Origin: Solwaraspora sp. WMMD792
GTDB taxonomy: Bacteria; Actinomycetota; Actinomycetes; Mycobacteriales; Micromonosporaceae
Length of the DNA stretch: 64,000 nt
NCBI RefSeq assembly: GCF_029626105.1
Contig: NZ_JARUBH010000009.1
Coordinates: 3,844,001 to 3,908,000, forward strand
Direction of reading: 5' to 3'
A model generated the notes under the pieces. The model saw nothing but the letters and a program-made list of their open reading frames with translations, was not told the origin of the DNA and made no database searches. The position numbers were made by a program, and so were the translations under genes. How positions within the stretch are numbered: position 1 is the stretch's first letter; every line of letters begins with the position of its first letter. Below, one piece after another: positions 42,506 to 51,511 of this stretch.

Positions 42506-45223
42506 GGTCGACTCGACCGTCGCCCGGCCGGCCTCCAGCCGGGCCACCGGCACCCGGAACGGCGAGCAGGACACGTAGTCCAGACCCGCCTCGTGGAAGA
42601 AGTGCACCGAGTCGGGGTCGCCGCCGTGCTCGCCGCAGACCCCGATCTTCAGGCCGGGCCGGGCGGCGCGGCCCTCCTCGACGGCGATCCGCACCAGCCG
42701 GCCCACGCCGTCCCGGTCGATCGACTCGAACGGCGAGATGCCGAAGATGCCAAGCTCCAGGTAACGCCAGAAGAACGCACCCTCCACGTCGTCACGGGAG
42801 AATCCCCAGCCCATCTGGGTCAGGTCGTTGGTGCCGAAGGAGAAGAACTGCGCCGATCCGGCGAGCTGACCGGCGGTCAACGCGGCCCGGGGCACCTCGA
42901 TCATGGTGCCGATCAGGATCTCGACTGACCGGTCGCCGAGCACCTCGGCGATGATCCGGTCGGCTTCCGCGCGTACCGTCTCCAGTTCCTGGACCGCACC
43001 GACCAGCGGGACCATGATCTCCGGGCGCGGATCGCGCCCGGCGGCGGCCAACTCGACGGCAGCCTCGGTGATCGCCCGCACCTGCATCGCGAACAACCCC
43101 GGGATGACCAGGCCGAGCCGCACGCCGCGCAGGCCGAGCATCGGATTCTGCTCGTGCATCCGGCGCACCGCGGCGAGCAGCGCCGTGTCGCGGCCGGCGT
43201 CCTGACCCCGGGCCTGCGCCAGGGCGACCGAGACGGCCAGCTCCTCAAGCGACGGCAGGAACTCGTGCAGCGGCGGGTCGATCAGCCGTACGGTGACCGG
43301 CAGGCCGTCCATCTCCTGGAAGATCTCCCGGAAGTCGGCCCGCTGCAGGGGCAGCAGTTCGGCCAGCGCAGCCGCACGCTCCGCCTCGTCACGGGCCAGG
43401 ATCAACCGCTCCACCAGTTCCCGGCGGTCGCCGAGGAACATGTGCTCGGTTCGGCACAGCCCGATCCCCTCAGCGCCGAACCGCCGGGCCCGCGCGGCGT
43501 CTGCGCCGGTGTCGGCGTTCGTGCGCACCGCCAGCCGTCGCCGGTCGTCGGCGTGGGACAGAATCCGGTGTACGGCGAGCACCAGCGGGTCGGTGGTGCT
43601 CGCCGGGTCGACGGTGCCTTCGAAGTACTGCACCACCTCGGACGGGCGCACCGGCACCGCACCGAGGTACAGGCAGCCGCTGGTGCCGTCGATCGACACC
43701 ACGTCACCTTCGGAGACGGTGAGATCGCCGACGATGAACCGCCCGGCCCCGGCGTCGATGTCGAGGGCGTCGGCCCCGCACAGGCAGGTCTTGCCCATCC
43801 CCCGGGCCACCACGGCGGCGTGGCTGGTCTTGCCGCCCCGGCTGGTCAGGATGCCCTGCGCGGCGATCATGCCGGGCAGGTCGTCGGGGTTGGTCTCCCG
43901 CCGGACCAGGATCACCTGCTCTCCCTGCCTGGCCAGCTCGACCGCCCGCGCCGAGTCGAAGACGACCCTGCCGACCGCGGCACCCGGCGAGGCACCCACC
44001 CCGGTGGCGATCGTCGGCGGCGCGCCGGACAGGTCGAAGCAGGGGAACATCAGCTGCGCCAGCTGTGCCCCGCTGACCCGGTGCAGCGCCTCGTCCAGAT
44101 CGATGATCCCCTCGTCGACCAGCTGGCTGGCGATGATGAACGCGGCGGCGGCGGTCCGCTTGCCGACCCGGGTCTGCAGCATCCACAGCTTGCCGCGTTC
44201 GATGGTGAACTCGATGTCGCACAGGTCCCGGTAGTGGTTCTCCAGCCGGGCCATGATGGCCAGCAACTCGTCGTACGAGCGGGGGTCGAGCCGGGCCAGC
44301 TCCTGCAGCGGCAGCGTGTTGCGGATCCCGGCGACCACGTCCTCGCCCTGCGCGTTGGCCAGGTAGTCGCCGTAAACCCCCTGGTCACCGCTGGCCGGGT
44401 CGCGGGTGAAGGCGACGCCGGTGCCGGAGTCCGGCCCCAGGTTGCCGAAGACCATCGCGACCACGTTGACCGCGGTGCCGAGTTCGGCGGGGATCCGCTC
44501 CTGACGCCGGTAGATCACCGCCCGTTCGGCGTTCCACGAGTCGAAGACCGCCCGGATCGCCAGGTCGAGCTGCTCGCGGGGGTCCTGCGGGAAGTCCCGG
44601 CCGGTGTGCGCGAAAAAGATCTTCTGGTACGCCCGGACCAGTCCACGCAGCGCGGCGGCGTCCAGCGCGAGATCGTCGTCGGAGCCGGTGGCCCGCTTGG
44701 CCGCCTCCAGCGCCTGGTCGAACTCCTCCCCCGGCACCCCGCAGACCGTTCGGCCGAACATCTGGACCAGCCGACGGTAGGAGTCCCAGGCGAACCGTTC
44801 GTCACCGCCGGCCTGGGCGGCGAGCCCCGCCACGCACTCGTCGTTGAGGCCCACGTTGAGCACCGTCTCCATCATTCCCGGCATGGAGAACCTGGCCCCG
44901 GAGCGGACCGAGACCAGCAGCGGGTCGGCGGGGTCACCGAGCCGTTTGCCGCGCTGGCGTTCCAGCCGGGCCAGGGCGGCGGCGATCTGGTCGGGCAGAT
45001 CCGGCGGTACCGCGCCGGTCGTCAGGTAGGCCCGGCACGCCTCGGTGGTGATGGTGAAGCCGGGTGGGACCGGCAGGCCGAGATTGGTCATCTCGGCCAG
45101 GTTCGCCCCCTTGCCGCCGAGCAGATCCCGCTGGGAGCGGTTCCCTTCGGTGAAGTCGTAGACGTACCTGTGGTGATCGGTTGTCTGCCGGGACGGGTCG
45201 CCCGGTCCGCCGGATTCCGCCAT
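42488..45223 (-). CDS. ppdK: Pyruvate, phosphate dikinase
   Basis: A 911-residue enzyme interconverting pyruvate, ATP and Pi with PEP, AMP and PPi. The ATP-grasp N-terminal domain has GGKGANLAEMTNLGLPVPPGF and GMMETVLNVGLND; the phospho-carrier histidine is in GGKTSHAAVVARGMGK (about residue 455); the C-terminal PEP/pyruvate TIM barrel has GLRGVRLG, GTNDLTQM and CGEHGGDPDSV. Full length. ATG 45223 has GGGAGG six bases upstream. A perfect 16-base palindrome about 40 bases upstream suggests specific regulation. Confidence 0.95.
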   Translation of the reverse strand: MAESGGPGDPSRQTTDHHRYVYDFTEGNRSQRDLLGGKGANLAEMTNLGLPVPPGFTITTEACRAYLTTGAVPPDLPDQIAAALARLERQRGKRLGDPADPLLVSVRSGARFSMPGMMETVLNVGLNDECVAGLAAQAGGDERFAWDSYRRLVQMFGRTVCGVPGEEFDQALEAAKRATGSDDDLALDAAALRGLVRAYQKIFFAHTGRDFPQDPREQLDLAIRAVFDSWNAERAVIYRRQERIPAELGTAVNVVAMVFGNLGPDSGTGVAFTRDPASGDQGVYGDYLANAQGEDVVAGIRNTLPLQELARLDPRSYDELLAIMARLENHYRDLCDIEFTIERGKLWMLQTRVGKRTAAAAFIIASQLVDEGIIDLDEALHRVSGAQLAQLMFPCFDLSGAPPTIATGVGASPGAAVGRVVFDSARAVELARQGEQVILVRRETNPDDLPGMIAAQGILTSRGGKTSHAAVVARGMGKTCLCGADALDIDAGAGRFIVGDLTVSEGDVVSIDGTSGCLYLGAVPVRPSEVVQYFEGTVDPASTTDPLVLAVHRILSHADDRRRLAVRTNADTGADAARARRFGAEGIGLCRTEHMFLGDRRELVERLILARDEAERAAALAELLPLQRADFREIFQEMDGLPVTVRLIDPPLHEFLPSLEELAVSVALAQARGQDAGRDTALLAAVRRMHEQNPMLGLRGVRLGLVIPGLFAMQVRAITEAAVELAAAGRDPRPEIMVPLVGAVQELETVRAEADRIIAEVLGDRSVEILIGTMIEVPRAALTAGQLAGSAQFFSFGTNDLTQMGWGFSRDDVEGAFFWRYLELGIFGISPFESIDRDGVGRLVRIAVEEGRAARPGLKIGVCGEHGGDPDSVHFFHEAGLDYVSCSPFRVPVARLEAGRATVESTGSDSR

Positions 45224-45264
45224 TGTTGGCCTCCCATGTGCCGTTCGGCGCTGAACGATGGTTC

Positions 45265-45280
45265 ACCAATGGCCATTGGT
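45265..45280. promoter_or_regulatory. Perfect palindrome upstream of ppdK
   Basis: ACCAATGGCCATTGGT is a perfect 16-base palindrome 42 bases upstream of the ppdK start, placed to act as an operator over its promoter. The regulator is unknown. The rest of the 241-base gap to the dus gene shows no further signal. Confidence 0.55.
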
Positions 45281-45464
45281 TGGCGCAGGTTAAGCGACCA
45301 GGGAGGCCAGCCGACAGTAGTGGGTGACCAGCCGCACAGGAAACGACACGGGTGGCGATCGGATACCGTTCTGGGAGCGCTTCCGTGCGCAGTTCTGCGC
45401 ATTCACCGGTGTGCTGGATCACGCCGGCCGAGCGGTGTGAAGTACGGGATCCGCCAGCGCGGAT

Positions 45465-46658
45465 TCAGCCGCCGGAATCGGCGATCTCCGCCCCCGCCGG
45501 GACGGAATCGTCGTCCCGGCTGGCCAGCCATCCGTACGGAAGGAAGACCTTGCCCGGCGAGTTCGTCCGGCCCCGCGGCTGGCCCAACGTGTGCCGGGGG
45601 AACGGCTCGGCCGGGTCGAGCCTGGACAGCAGCGCGTCGAGCTCCGCCAGGCTGGACACCATGGCGAGGGCCCGGCGCAGCTCACCGCCGACCGGGAAGC
45701 CCTTCAGATACCAGGCCACGTGCTTGCGGAAGTCGGTGCAGCCGTCCCGCTCGGCGTCGGCTCGCCCGTCCCGTCCGGTGCCGAACCAGTCGACCAGCAG
45801 CTCGGCGTGCCGGCGCATGGTGGCGGCGACCGCGCCCAGGGTCGGCAACGTCCGCCCGGACCCGCCCTCGAACGCCGCCGACAGGTCGGCGAACAGCCAC
45901 GGCCGGCCCAGACAGCCCCGGCCGACGACGACCCCGTCGGCGGCGGTGTGCGCCACCATCCGCACCGCGTCGTCGGCCTCCCAGATGTCACCGTTGCCGA
46001 GCACCGGCACGCTCAGGGCCTGCTTGAGCCGGCCGATCGCGTCCCAGTCGGCGGTGCCCGAGTACCGCTGGGCGGCGGTACGGGCGTGCAGCGCCACCGC
46101 CGCGACCCCCGCCTCCTGGGCGGCCAGCCCGGCGTCCAGATACGTCAGGTGATCGTCGTCGATACCCTTGCGCATCTTCACCGTCACCGGCACCCCGGCG
46201 GGCGCGGCCGCCCGGACCGCGCCGGCGACGATCCGGCTGAACAGCCGGTGCCGCCACGGCAACGCCGCACCACCGCCCTTGCGGGTGACCTTGGGCACCG
46301 GGCAGCCGAAGTTCAGGTCGATGTGATCGGCCAGGTCACGTTCCACCACGATCCGCACGGCGGCTGCGGTGACCTGCGGATCGACTCCGTACAGCTGCAG
46401 GCTCCGGGGCCGTTCGGACGGCGCGAACGCGATCATCCGCAGCGTCTTCGGGTTGCGCTCGACCAACGCCTGCGTGGTGATCATCTCGCAGACGTACAGC
46501 CCGCCGCCCTGCTCGCGGCACAACCGGCGGAAGGCGACATTGGTGATCCCGGCCATCGGCGCCAGGACCACCGGGGGCCACACCTGGTGACGGCCGAGCG
46601 GCAACGGCGGCAGGACCGGCGCGGACCCACCGGCCGGCCGGGACACGGTGACAGACAC
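45465..46658 (-). CDS. dus: tRNA-dihydrouridine synthase
   Basis: A 397-residue FMN enzyme that reduces uridines in tRNA to dihydrouridine. It has VVLAPMAGITNVAFRRLCRE near the N-terminus, the HIDLNFGCPVPKVTRKGGGAAL segment with the active-site cysteine, VTVKMRKGIDDDH, and LGNGDIWEADDA with VGRGCLGRPWLF for FMN phosphate binding. It is DusB-like. GTG start. Adjacent to glyS on the same strand with an 86-base gap. Confidence 0.92.
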   Translation of the reverse strand: MSVTVSRPAGGSAPVLPPLPLGRHQVWPPVVLAPMAGITNVAFRRLCREQGGGLYVCEMITTQALVERNPKTLRMIAFAPSERPRSLQLYGVDPQVTAAAVRIVVERDLADHIDLNFGCPVPKVTRKGGGAALPWRHRLFSRIVAGAVRAAAPAGVPVTVKMRKGIDDDHLTYLDAGLAAQEAGVAAVALHARTAAQRYSGTADWDAIGRLKQALSVPVLGNGDIWEADDAVRMVAHTAADGVVVGRGCLGRPWLFADLSAAFEGGSGRTLPTLGAVAATMRRHAELLVDWFGTGRDGRADAERDGCTDFRKHVAWYLKGFPVGGELRRALAMVSSLAELDALLSRLDPAEPFPRHTLGQPRGRTNSPGKVFLPYGWLASRDDDSVPAGAEIADSGG

Positions 46659-46744
46659 GCCGTCCAGGATTCCACGGGCCCACCCGGCCCCGGCCCCGGC
46701 CCCGGGTTGGGGTCAGCCGGCCGGCCCCGGGTCGGGTCCGGTGG

Positions 46745-48124
46745 TCAGCCGGTCGGCAACCGCTCCAGCAGGTACCGCTCGACCTGGTCCAGCGACACCC
46801 GCTGCTGCGCCATGGTGTCCCGGTCCCGCACGGTCACCGCGTCGTCGGTCAGCGTCTCGAAGTCGACCGTGACGCAGTACGGGGTACCGATCTCGTCCTG
46901 CCGCCGGTAGCGGCGACCGATGGCCTGCGAATCGTCGAATTCGACCATCCACCGGCGGCGCAGCGCGGCACCAAGGTCACGGGCCTTCGGCGAGAGGTCG
47001 GCGTTGCGCGACAGCGGCAGCACCGCGACCTTGACCGGCGCGATCCGCGGGTCGAGACGCAGCACGGTCCGCTTGTCGACGCCGCCCTTGGTGTTCGGTG
47101 CCTCGTCCTCGTCGTACGCCGCCAGCAGCAGAGCGAAGACCGTCGCGGTGAGGTCCGCCGCCGGCTCGATCGCGTACGGCACCCACCGCTCGCCCCGGTC
47201 CTGGTCGAAATAGGAAAGGTCGGCACCGGAATGCTTGGCGTGCGCGGTCAGATCGTAGTCGGCGCGGTTCGTGATCCCTTCCAGCACCACGAATTCCTGA
47301 TAGGCGCCACCGAGCCGGAATTCGATCTCGACGATCCGCTTGGCGTGCTGCGGCAGGCCGGCGAGGGGCACCTCGGTACGGCGCAACTGCTGTGGCGCGA
47401 GACCCAGGTCGACGTACCAGTCCCACCGCTGCTGCGCCCAGTACTCCAGCCAGTCGTCGTCGGTTCCGGGCTCGACGAAGTACTCCAGCTCCATCCGCTC
47501 CCGCTCGTGACTGCGCAGCAGGAACTCGCCGGGGCCGACGACGTTGCGGAAGACCCGGCCGACCTGGGCGATGCCGAACGGCGGCTTCTTGCGGGCGGCG
47601 ATCATCACGTTGGCGAAGTTCACGAAGGTGCCCGGTGCCGCCTCCGGCCGCAGGTAGTACCGATCCGGTGGTGGCCCCGGACGGTCCGGCGAGACCTCGA
47701 GCAGCCCGCTGACCTGCTGCGGGTCGGTGAGGCTGCCCCGGCTGCCGCAGCTCGGACAGGCGAGCTCGGCGAGTGCGGCAGCCGGCTGTTCCCGGCGTAC
47801 GGTGAACGCCTCGACGATCCGGTCCAGCGGCTGGGTGAGGTCGCAGGCCCGGCACCGGACCCGGGTCTGGGTGTAGGTGTCGAGCAGGCCGGACGCGGTG
47901 AACACCGGCCTCGCCTGGATGACCGCCGCGTCGAGGCCGACGACGTCGTCGCGGTGCTGCACCACCGTGCGCCACCACTGCCGGCGGACATGCTCCTTGA
48001 GCTCCACGCCGAGTGGCCCGTAGTCCCAGGCGACCGGCTGGCCACCGTAGACCTCACCAGACGGGAACGCGAAACCACGCCGGTGGGCGAGACTGGCCAC
48101 GGCGTCGATGCGGTCGGCTGGCAT
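46745..48124 (-). CDS. glyS: Glycyl-tRNA synthetase (alpha2 type)
   Basis: A 459-residue class II synthetase charging tRNA-Gly. It has SLAHRRGFAFPSGEVYGG at the N-terminus, a zinc-ribbon-like insertion with CRACD and CPSCG (about 100-130), class II motif 2 in GRVFRNVVGPGEFLLRSHERE, motif 3 near ADLTATVFALLLAAYDED, and the anticodon-binding domain at the end. Length is typical. In mycobacteria glyS neighbours smtB and the zur gene furB; here both are found about 4.4 kb further on. Confidence 0.95.
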   Translation of the reverse strand: MPADRIDAVASLAHRRGFAFPSGEVYGGQPVAWDYGPLGVELKEHVRRQWWRTVVQHRDDVVGLDAAVIQARPVFTASGLLDTYTQTRVRCRACDLTQPLDRIVEAFTVRREQPAAALAELACPSCGSRGSLTDPQQVSGLLEVSPDRPGPPPDRYYLRPEAAPGTFVNFANVMIAARKKPPFGIAQVGRVFRNVVGPGEFLLRSHERERMELEYFVEPGTDDDWLEYWAQQRWDWYVDLGLAPQQLRRTEVPLAGLPQHAKRIVEIEFRLGGAYQEFVVLEGITNRADYDLTAHAKHSGADLSYFDQDRGERWVPYAIEPAADLTATVFALLLAAYDEDEAPNTKGGVDKRTVLRLDPRIAPVKVAVLPLSRNADLSPKARDLGAALRRRWMVEFDDSQAIGRRYRRQDEIGTPYCVTVDFETLTDDAVTVRDRDTMAQQRVSLDQVERYLLERLPTG

Positions 48125-48195
48125 GCGCTGCTCCTACACCGGCTGGCGGCCGGCGGGGATGTGCGGACGGGCTGATCCTGACGGATGTTCGGAGG

Positions 48196-48927
48196 CTACC
48201 CTTCGACGCCGCAGACCTCTAGCTCACCGGTGCCGGTGTCCTGGTTGAGCGACACCCGCAGGGTGTCCCCGCCGCCTTGGGCGTAGTCGACCTCCACCGG
48301 TACGACGATCCGGCTGGTGACCGAGACCTGACCGACCTCGTAGGCGGTGATCTCCGGCTCCGTGGCGAGGCGCCGGGCGAACTCGCTGGCCGATTCACGG
48401 CTCTGCGCCTCGGCGCAGAGCATGTCGTACGCAGCGCCGAAGTCCTGCTGGCTCACCGCTTCGAAGTAGTCGCCGACCGCGATCCGGGCCTGTTCGTCGA
48501 TCGCTTCGGCGCCAGTGACGATGAGTCCGACCAGGGCGACGGTGCCACCACCGCAGCACAGCAGTAGCGCGAGCGCCGCGACCCCGAGCCCGATCCAGAC
48601 CCGCGCGGTACGGCCCTCGGCCGGCGGAGCGGCGAACGGCGGCGCGACTCCTGGACCAGCCGGCACCGGGTAGGTCGGGCCGGGCACCGGAGTCACCGGG
48701 CCGGCAGCCGAGGTCACCGGGCCGGGCACCGGAGTCACCGAGCCGGGCACCGGGATCACCGGGCCGGCAGCCGGCGTGGTGTCCGGTGCGGCCTCAGGCT
48801 GTCCGGTCGCAGCAGGCTGCGGCGGCTGGCGGTCCGGCGGAGCCCACGGCGAGGGTGCCTGCCACGGGGACGCCTCGTCGGGCACGGCGGACGGCGGGCG
48901 CGGTTGCGCCGGTCCGGGATCGGTCAT
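48196..48927 (-). CDS. Membrane-anchored proline-rich protein
   Basis: A 243-residue protein: a proline-rich cytoplasmic region (1-110) with repeated PVTPVPGP-type units, one transmembrane helix (about 112-140, ARVWIGLGVAALALLLCCGGG) and an outer domain (about 145-243) with ARIAVGDYFEAVSQQDFGAAYDMLC, like DUF4878/NTF2-type lipoprotein domains of actinobacteria. Function unknown. ATG 48927 is the only reasonable start. Confidence 0.75.
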   Translation of the reverse strand: MTDPGPAQPRPPSAVPDEASPWQAPSPWAPPDRQPPQPAATGQPEAAPDTTPAAGPVIPVPGSVTPVPGPVTSAAGPVTPVPGPTYPVPAGPGVAPPFAAPPAEGRTARVWIGLGVAALALLLCCGGGTVALVGLIVTGAEAIDEQARIAVGDYFEAVSQQDFGAAYDMLCAEAQSRESASEFARRLATEPEITAYEVGQVSVTSRIVVPVEVDYAQGGGDTLRVSLNQDTGTGELEVCGVEG

Positions 48928-48952
48928 GGGGCAAAGGGTAGTGCCCGCCGGC

Positions 48953-49294
48953 TCACCGTCCCGGCTCCGCCGCCCGGTCACTGCTGTGGGCTGCGGGTTC
49001 TTCTCCGGGCCCGGCGGTGACCAGTTCCTCGTACGCGGACGGCTCGTCGAGCGATTCGGCGAGCAGCGGCGTCGCGTCCACCTTCACCTCGAAGGAGCCG
49101 AGCGCCCGCCGGTAGGTGCCCACCGACTCCCATTCGGTGACCAGGCACCAGCGGTGCGGGTCCTCCAGCGCCCGGGTCAGTGCGCCGCGCCGGTACCCCG
49201 GGCGGCCGGCCAGGGCCCGCAACGCGGCCCGGGCGCGATCGACGAAGCCGGGCGTGTCCGCCTCCGGCACGGCGAACCGGTTGACCACCAGCAC
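48953..49294 (-). CDS. Antibiotic-biosynthesis-monooxygenase-fold protein
   Basis: A 113-residue ABM-fold protein: VLVVNRFAVPEADTPGFVDRARAALRALAGRPGYRRG, then RWCLVTEWESVGTYRRALGSFEVK. The family includes heme-degrading and quinone monooxygenases as well as proteins with no known activity; the histidine/asparagine pairs of heme-degrading members are not evident. GTG 49294 follows AGGAGGGG. It is divergent from a small membrane protein gene. Confidence 0.75.
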   Translation of the reverse strand: MLVVNRFAVPEADTPGFVDRARAALRALAGRPGYRRGALTRALEDPHRWCLVTEWESVGTYRRALGSFEVKVDATPLLAESLDEPSAYEELVTAGPGEEPAAHSSDRAAEPGR

Positions 49295-49325
49295 GTCGAG
49301 TCCCCTCCTGACTAGAGTCGGTCGG

Positions 49326-49583
49326 ATGCAGCCTACGCAACCGTCGCCGCCGGTCCGCCCCGGGCCGATCAGCCCGACCGGGGCGTTCCTCGCCGCCCTG
49401 GTGCTCGTCCTGGTCGGGCTCTTCGCGCCGGGCGTCGTCGGCGCGACGGCGCTGCTGGTGCTGGCCGCCGGGCTGGTCTGGTTGCTGCGTCGCAGCTGGC
49501 CGGCGGTGCCGGCCGCCGGGCGCATGTTTCGCCTGGTGGCGCTCACCCTGCTGGTGGCGGTCGCCCTCGCCAAGATCTTCTAG
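49326..49583 (+). CDS. Small membrane protein
   Basis: An 85-residue protein with two or three transmembrane helices (about 17-54 and 65-85), ending ALAKIF. TAGAGT lies a few bases upstream of the ATG, suggesting a leaderless transcript. Similar short membrane proteins of unknown function are common in actinobacteria. Confidence 0.7.
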   Translation: MQPTQPSPPVRPGPISPTGAFLAALVLVLVGLFAPGVVGATALLVLAAGLVWLLRRSWPAVPAAGRMFRLVALTLLVAVALAKIF

Positions 49584-49638
49584 CCCGCTTCCGGGCCACT
49601 CGTCGCGGCCGGTACCGAATCATGCAACCATGCGTTTT

Positions 49639-49653
49639 TGACAATCATTATCG
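49639..49653. promoter_or_regulatory. Zur box upstream of the zinc importer operon
   Basis: TGACAATCATTATCG is an imperfect palindrome matching the actinobacterial Zur consensus (TGATAATCATTATCA type) and lies 20 bases upstream of the znuA ATG. A Zur gene is encoded at 52873. Zinc repression of the importer is therefore likely. Confidence 0.8.
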
Positions 49654-49673
49654 TCGCCACGGACAGTTGCCCG

Positions 49674-50753
49674 ATGCACAGCCACCTCTTCCGCCGTACC
49701 GTCGCCACCACCGCAGGTGCCCTGCTGGTCCTGGGCGGCACCGCCGCCTGCGCCCAGGACGGCGGCGACGGGTCCGCCGACGACGCAACGGTCGGCGTGG
49801 TAGCCGCCTTCTACCCCTTGCAGTTCCTGGCCGAACGGATCGGCGGCGACGCCGTCACGGTGACCGGTCTCGCGCCCCCCGGAGCGGAGCCGCACGACCT
49901 GGAGCTCAGCCCTCGGCAGGTCGGTGAGGTCAGCGACGCCGACCTGGTCGTCTATCTGAGTGGCTTCCAGCCCGCCGTCGATGCCGCGGTGGAGCAGGAG
50001 GCCGGTGACCACTCCTTCGACGTGGTGGAGGTCGAGCCGCTGCTGGACGCCACCGACGGTGGGCACAGCCACGACCACGACGGCACCGACGAGCACCCCG
50101 AAGAGGACGGGCACGGCTCCGAGGAGGAACCGGGCCACGAAGACGAGGCCGACCACGCCAACGAGGCGGAGCACACCGAGGAACCCGCCGACGACCACAC
50201 CGACGAGGCGGACGACCACGCCGACGAGACCGGCGCGAAGGACCCGCACCTGTGGCTGGACCCCACCCGGTTCGCCACCGTCGGTGACGCGCTGGCCGAG
50301 CGACTCGCCGCCGTCGCCCCCGACCACGCCGCCGATTTCACCGCCCGCGCCGCCGCGCTGCGCACCGAGTTGGAGGCCCTGGACACCGAGTTCGCCGAGC
50401 GGCTGGCCGACTGCGAGCGCCGGGAGATCATCACCAGTCACGCCGCCTTCGGCTACCTGGCCGTCCGCTACCAACTCGACCAGATCGCGATCACCGGGTT
50501 GAGCCCGGAGGACGAGCCGACGCCGCAGCGCCTCGCCGAGGTGATCGAGGAGGCCCGGGAGCACCAGGCGACGACGATCTTCTTCGAGACCCTGGTCAGC
50601 CCGAGCGTCGCCGAGACCATCGCCGACGAGACCGGCACCGAGACCGCGGTGCTCGATCCGATCGAGGGACTGCAGCCGGACGCCGATGACGACTATTTTT
50701 CGGTGATGCGCAACAATCTGAACAATCTGACCGCCGCCCTGGGATGTTCGTGA
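49674..50753 (+). CDS. znuA: Zinc ABC transporter substrate-binding protein
   Basis: A 359-residue ZnuA-like protein. It has a signal peptide with a lipobox-like GTAAC (about 22-26), metal-ligand histidines in PPGAEPHDLELSP and ITSHAAFGYLA, and a long acidic, histidine-rich loop (about 120-190, with HSHDHD) of the kind that captures zinc. ATG 49674 is chosen; an in-frame TTG at 49638 would lie in the Zur box. It heads znuACB, with a ten-base overlap into znuC. Confidence 0.9.
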   Translation: MHSHLFRRTVATTAGALLVLGGTAACAQDGGDGSADDATVGVVAAFYPLQFLAERIGGDAVTVTGLAPPGAEPHDLELSPRQVGEVSDADLVVYLSGFQPAVDAAVEQEAGDHSFDVVEVEPLLDATDGGHSHDHDGTDEHPEEDGHGSEEEPGHEDEADHANEAEHTEEPADDHTDEADDHADETGAKDPHLWLDPTRFATVGDALAERLAAVAPDHAADFTARAAALRTELEALDTEFAERLADCERREIITSHAAFGYLAVRYQLDQIAITGLSPEDEPTPQRLAEVIEEAREHQATTIFFETLVSPSVAETIADETGTETAVLDPIEGLQPDADDDYFSVMRNNLNNLTAALGCS

Positions 50754-51511
50754 CCGCCAGCGTCGTCCAGGTATCGCGCGGAGCGGTCGGCTACGACAAC
50801 CGCTCCGTACTGCGCTCCGTCGACCTCACCGTGACCAGCGGTGAGGTCGTCGCGCTGCTGGGTGCCAACGGTTCCGGCAAGTCGACCCTGATCCGCGCCG
50901 CGCTCGGGCTGGTGCCGCTGCGCGGCGGCTCGGTGCACCTGTTCGGGGTGCCGGCCGGGCGGTTCCGGCAGTGGCACCGGATCGGCTACGTCCCGCAACG
51001 GCTCGGTGCCGGCAGCGGCGTACCGGCCACCGTCGGCGAGGTGGTCGCCTCCGGCCGACTGGCCCGTCGCGGCGTACTGCGGCCGCCCGGCGCCGCCGAC
51101 CGCACCGCTGTCGCTGCGGCGCTGACCGCCGTCGGCCTCGCCGACCGGGCCCGGGACCCGGTGGCCACGCTCTCCGGCGGCCAGCAGCAGCGGACGCTGA
51201 TCGCCCGCGCGCTGGCCGGCGAACCGGAGCTGCTGGTGCTCGACGAACCCACCGCCGGGGTCGACGCGGCCAGCCAGGAGGCGTTCGCCCGGGCGCTCGG
51301 CGCGTTCGTGGCCGGCAACGGTACGGTGCTCCTCGTCGCCCACGAGCTCGGTCCGCTGCAACCGCTGATCGACCGGGCCGTGGTGCTGCACCACGGCGAG
51401 GTGGTGCACGACGGCCCGGTGCCCGCGCCGGCCGGCCACCACGCGGACCCGGGACACGACCACGTCCATCCGCATGCTTCGGTGGAGCCGTCCCGGATGT
51501 GGAGCGCATGA
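50744..51511 (+). CDS. znuC: Zinc ABC transporter ATPase
   Basis: A 255-residue ATPase with Walker A LLGANGSGKST, signature TLSGGQQQR and Walker B LLVLDEPTAGVD, plus a histidine-rich C-terminal tail (AGHHADPGHDHVHPHASVE) that may bind zinc. The start is ATG 50744, or GTG 50750 in a GTGA overlap with znuA. It overlaps the permease start by four bases. Confidence 0.9.
   Translation: MFVTASVVQVSRGAVGYDNRSVLRSVDLTVTSGEVVALLGANGSGKSTLIRAALGLVPLRGGSVHLFGVPAGRFRQWHRIGYVPQRLGAGSGVPATVGEVVASGRLARRGVLRPPGAADRTAVAAALTAVGLADRARDPVATLSGGQQQRTLIARALAGEPELLVLDEPTAGVDAASQEAFARALGAFVAGNGTVLLVAHELGPLQPLIDRAVVLHHGEVVHDGPVPAPAGHHADPGHDHVHPHASVEPSRMWSA

Noticed and set aside
43154-46027. 957-residue plus-strand frame opposite ppdK and dus
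   Set aside because: Covers two well-defined enzymes on the other strand; no protein-like features.
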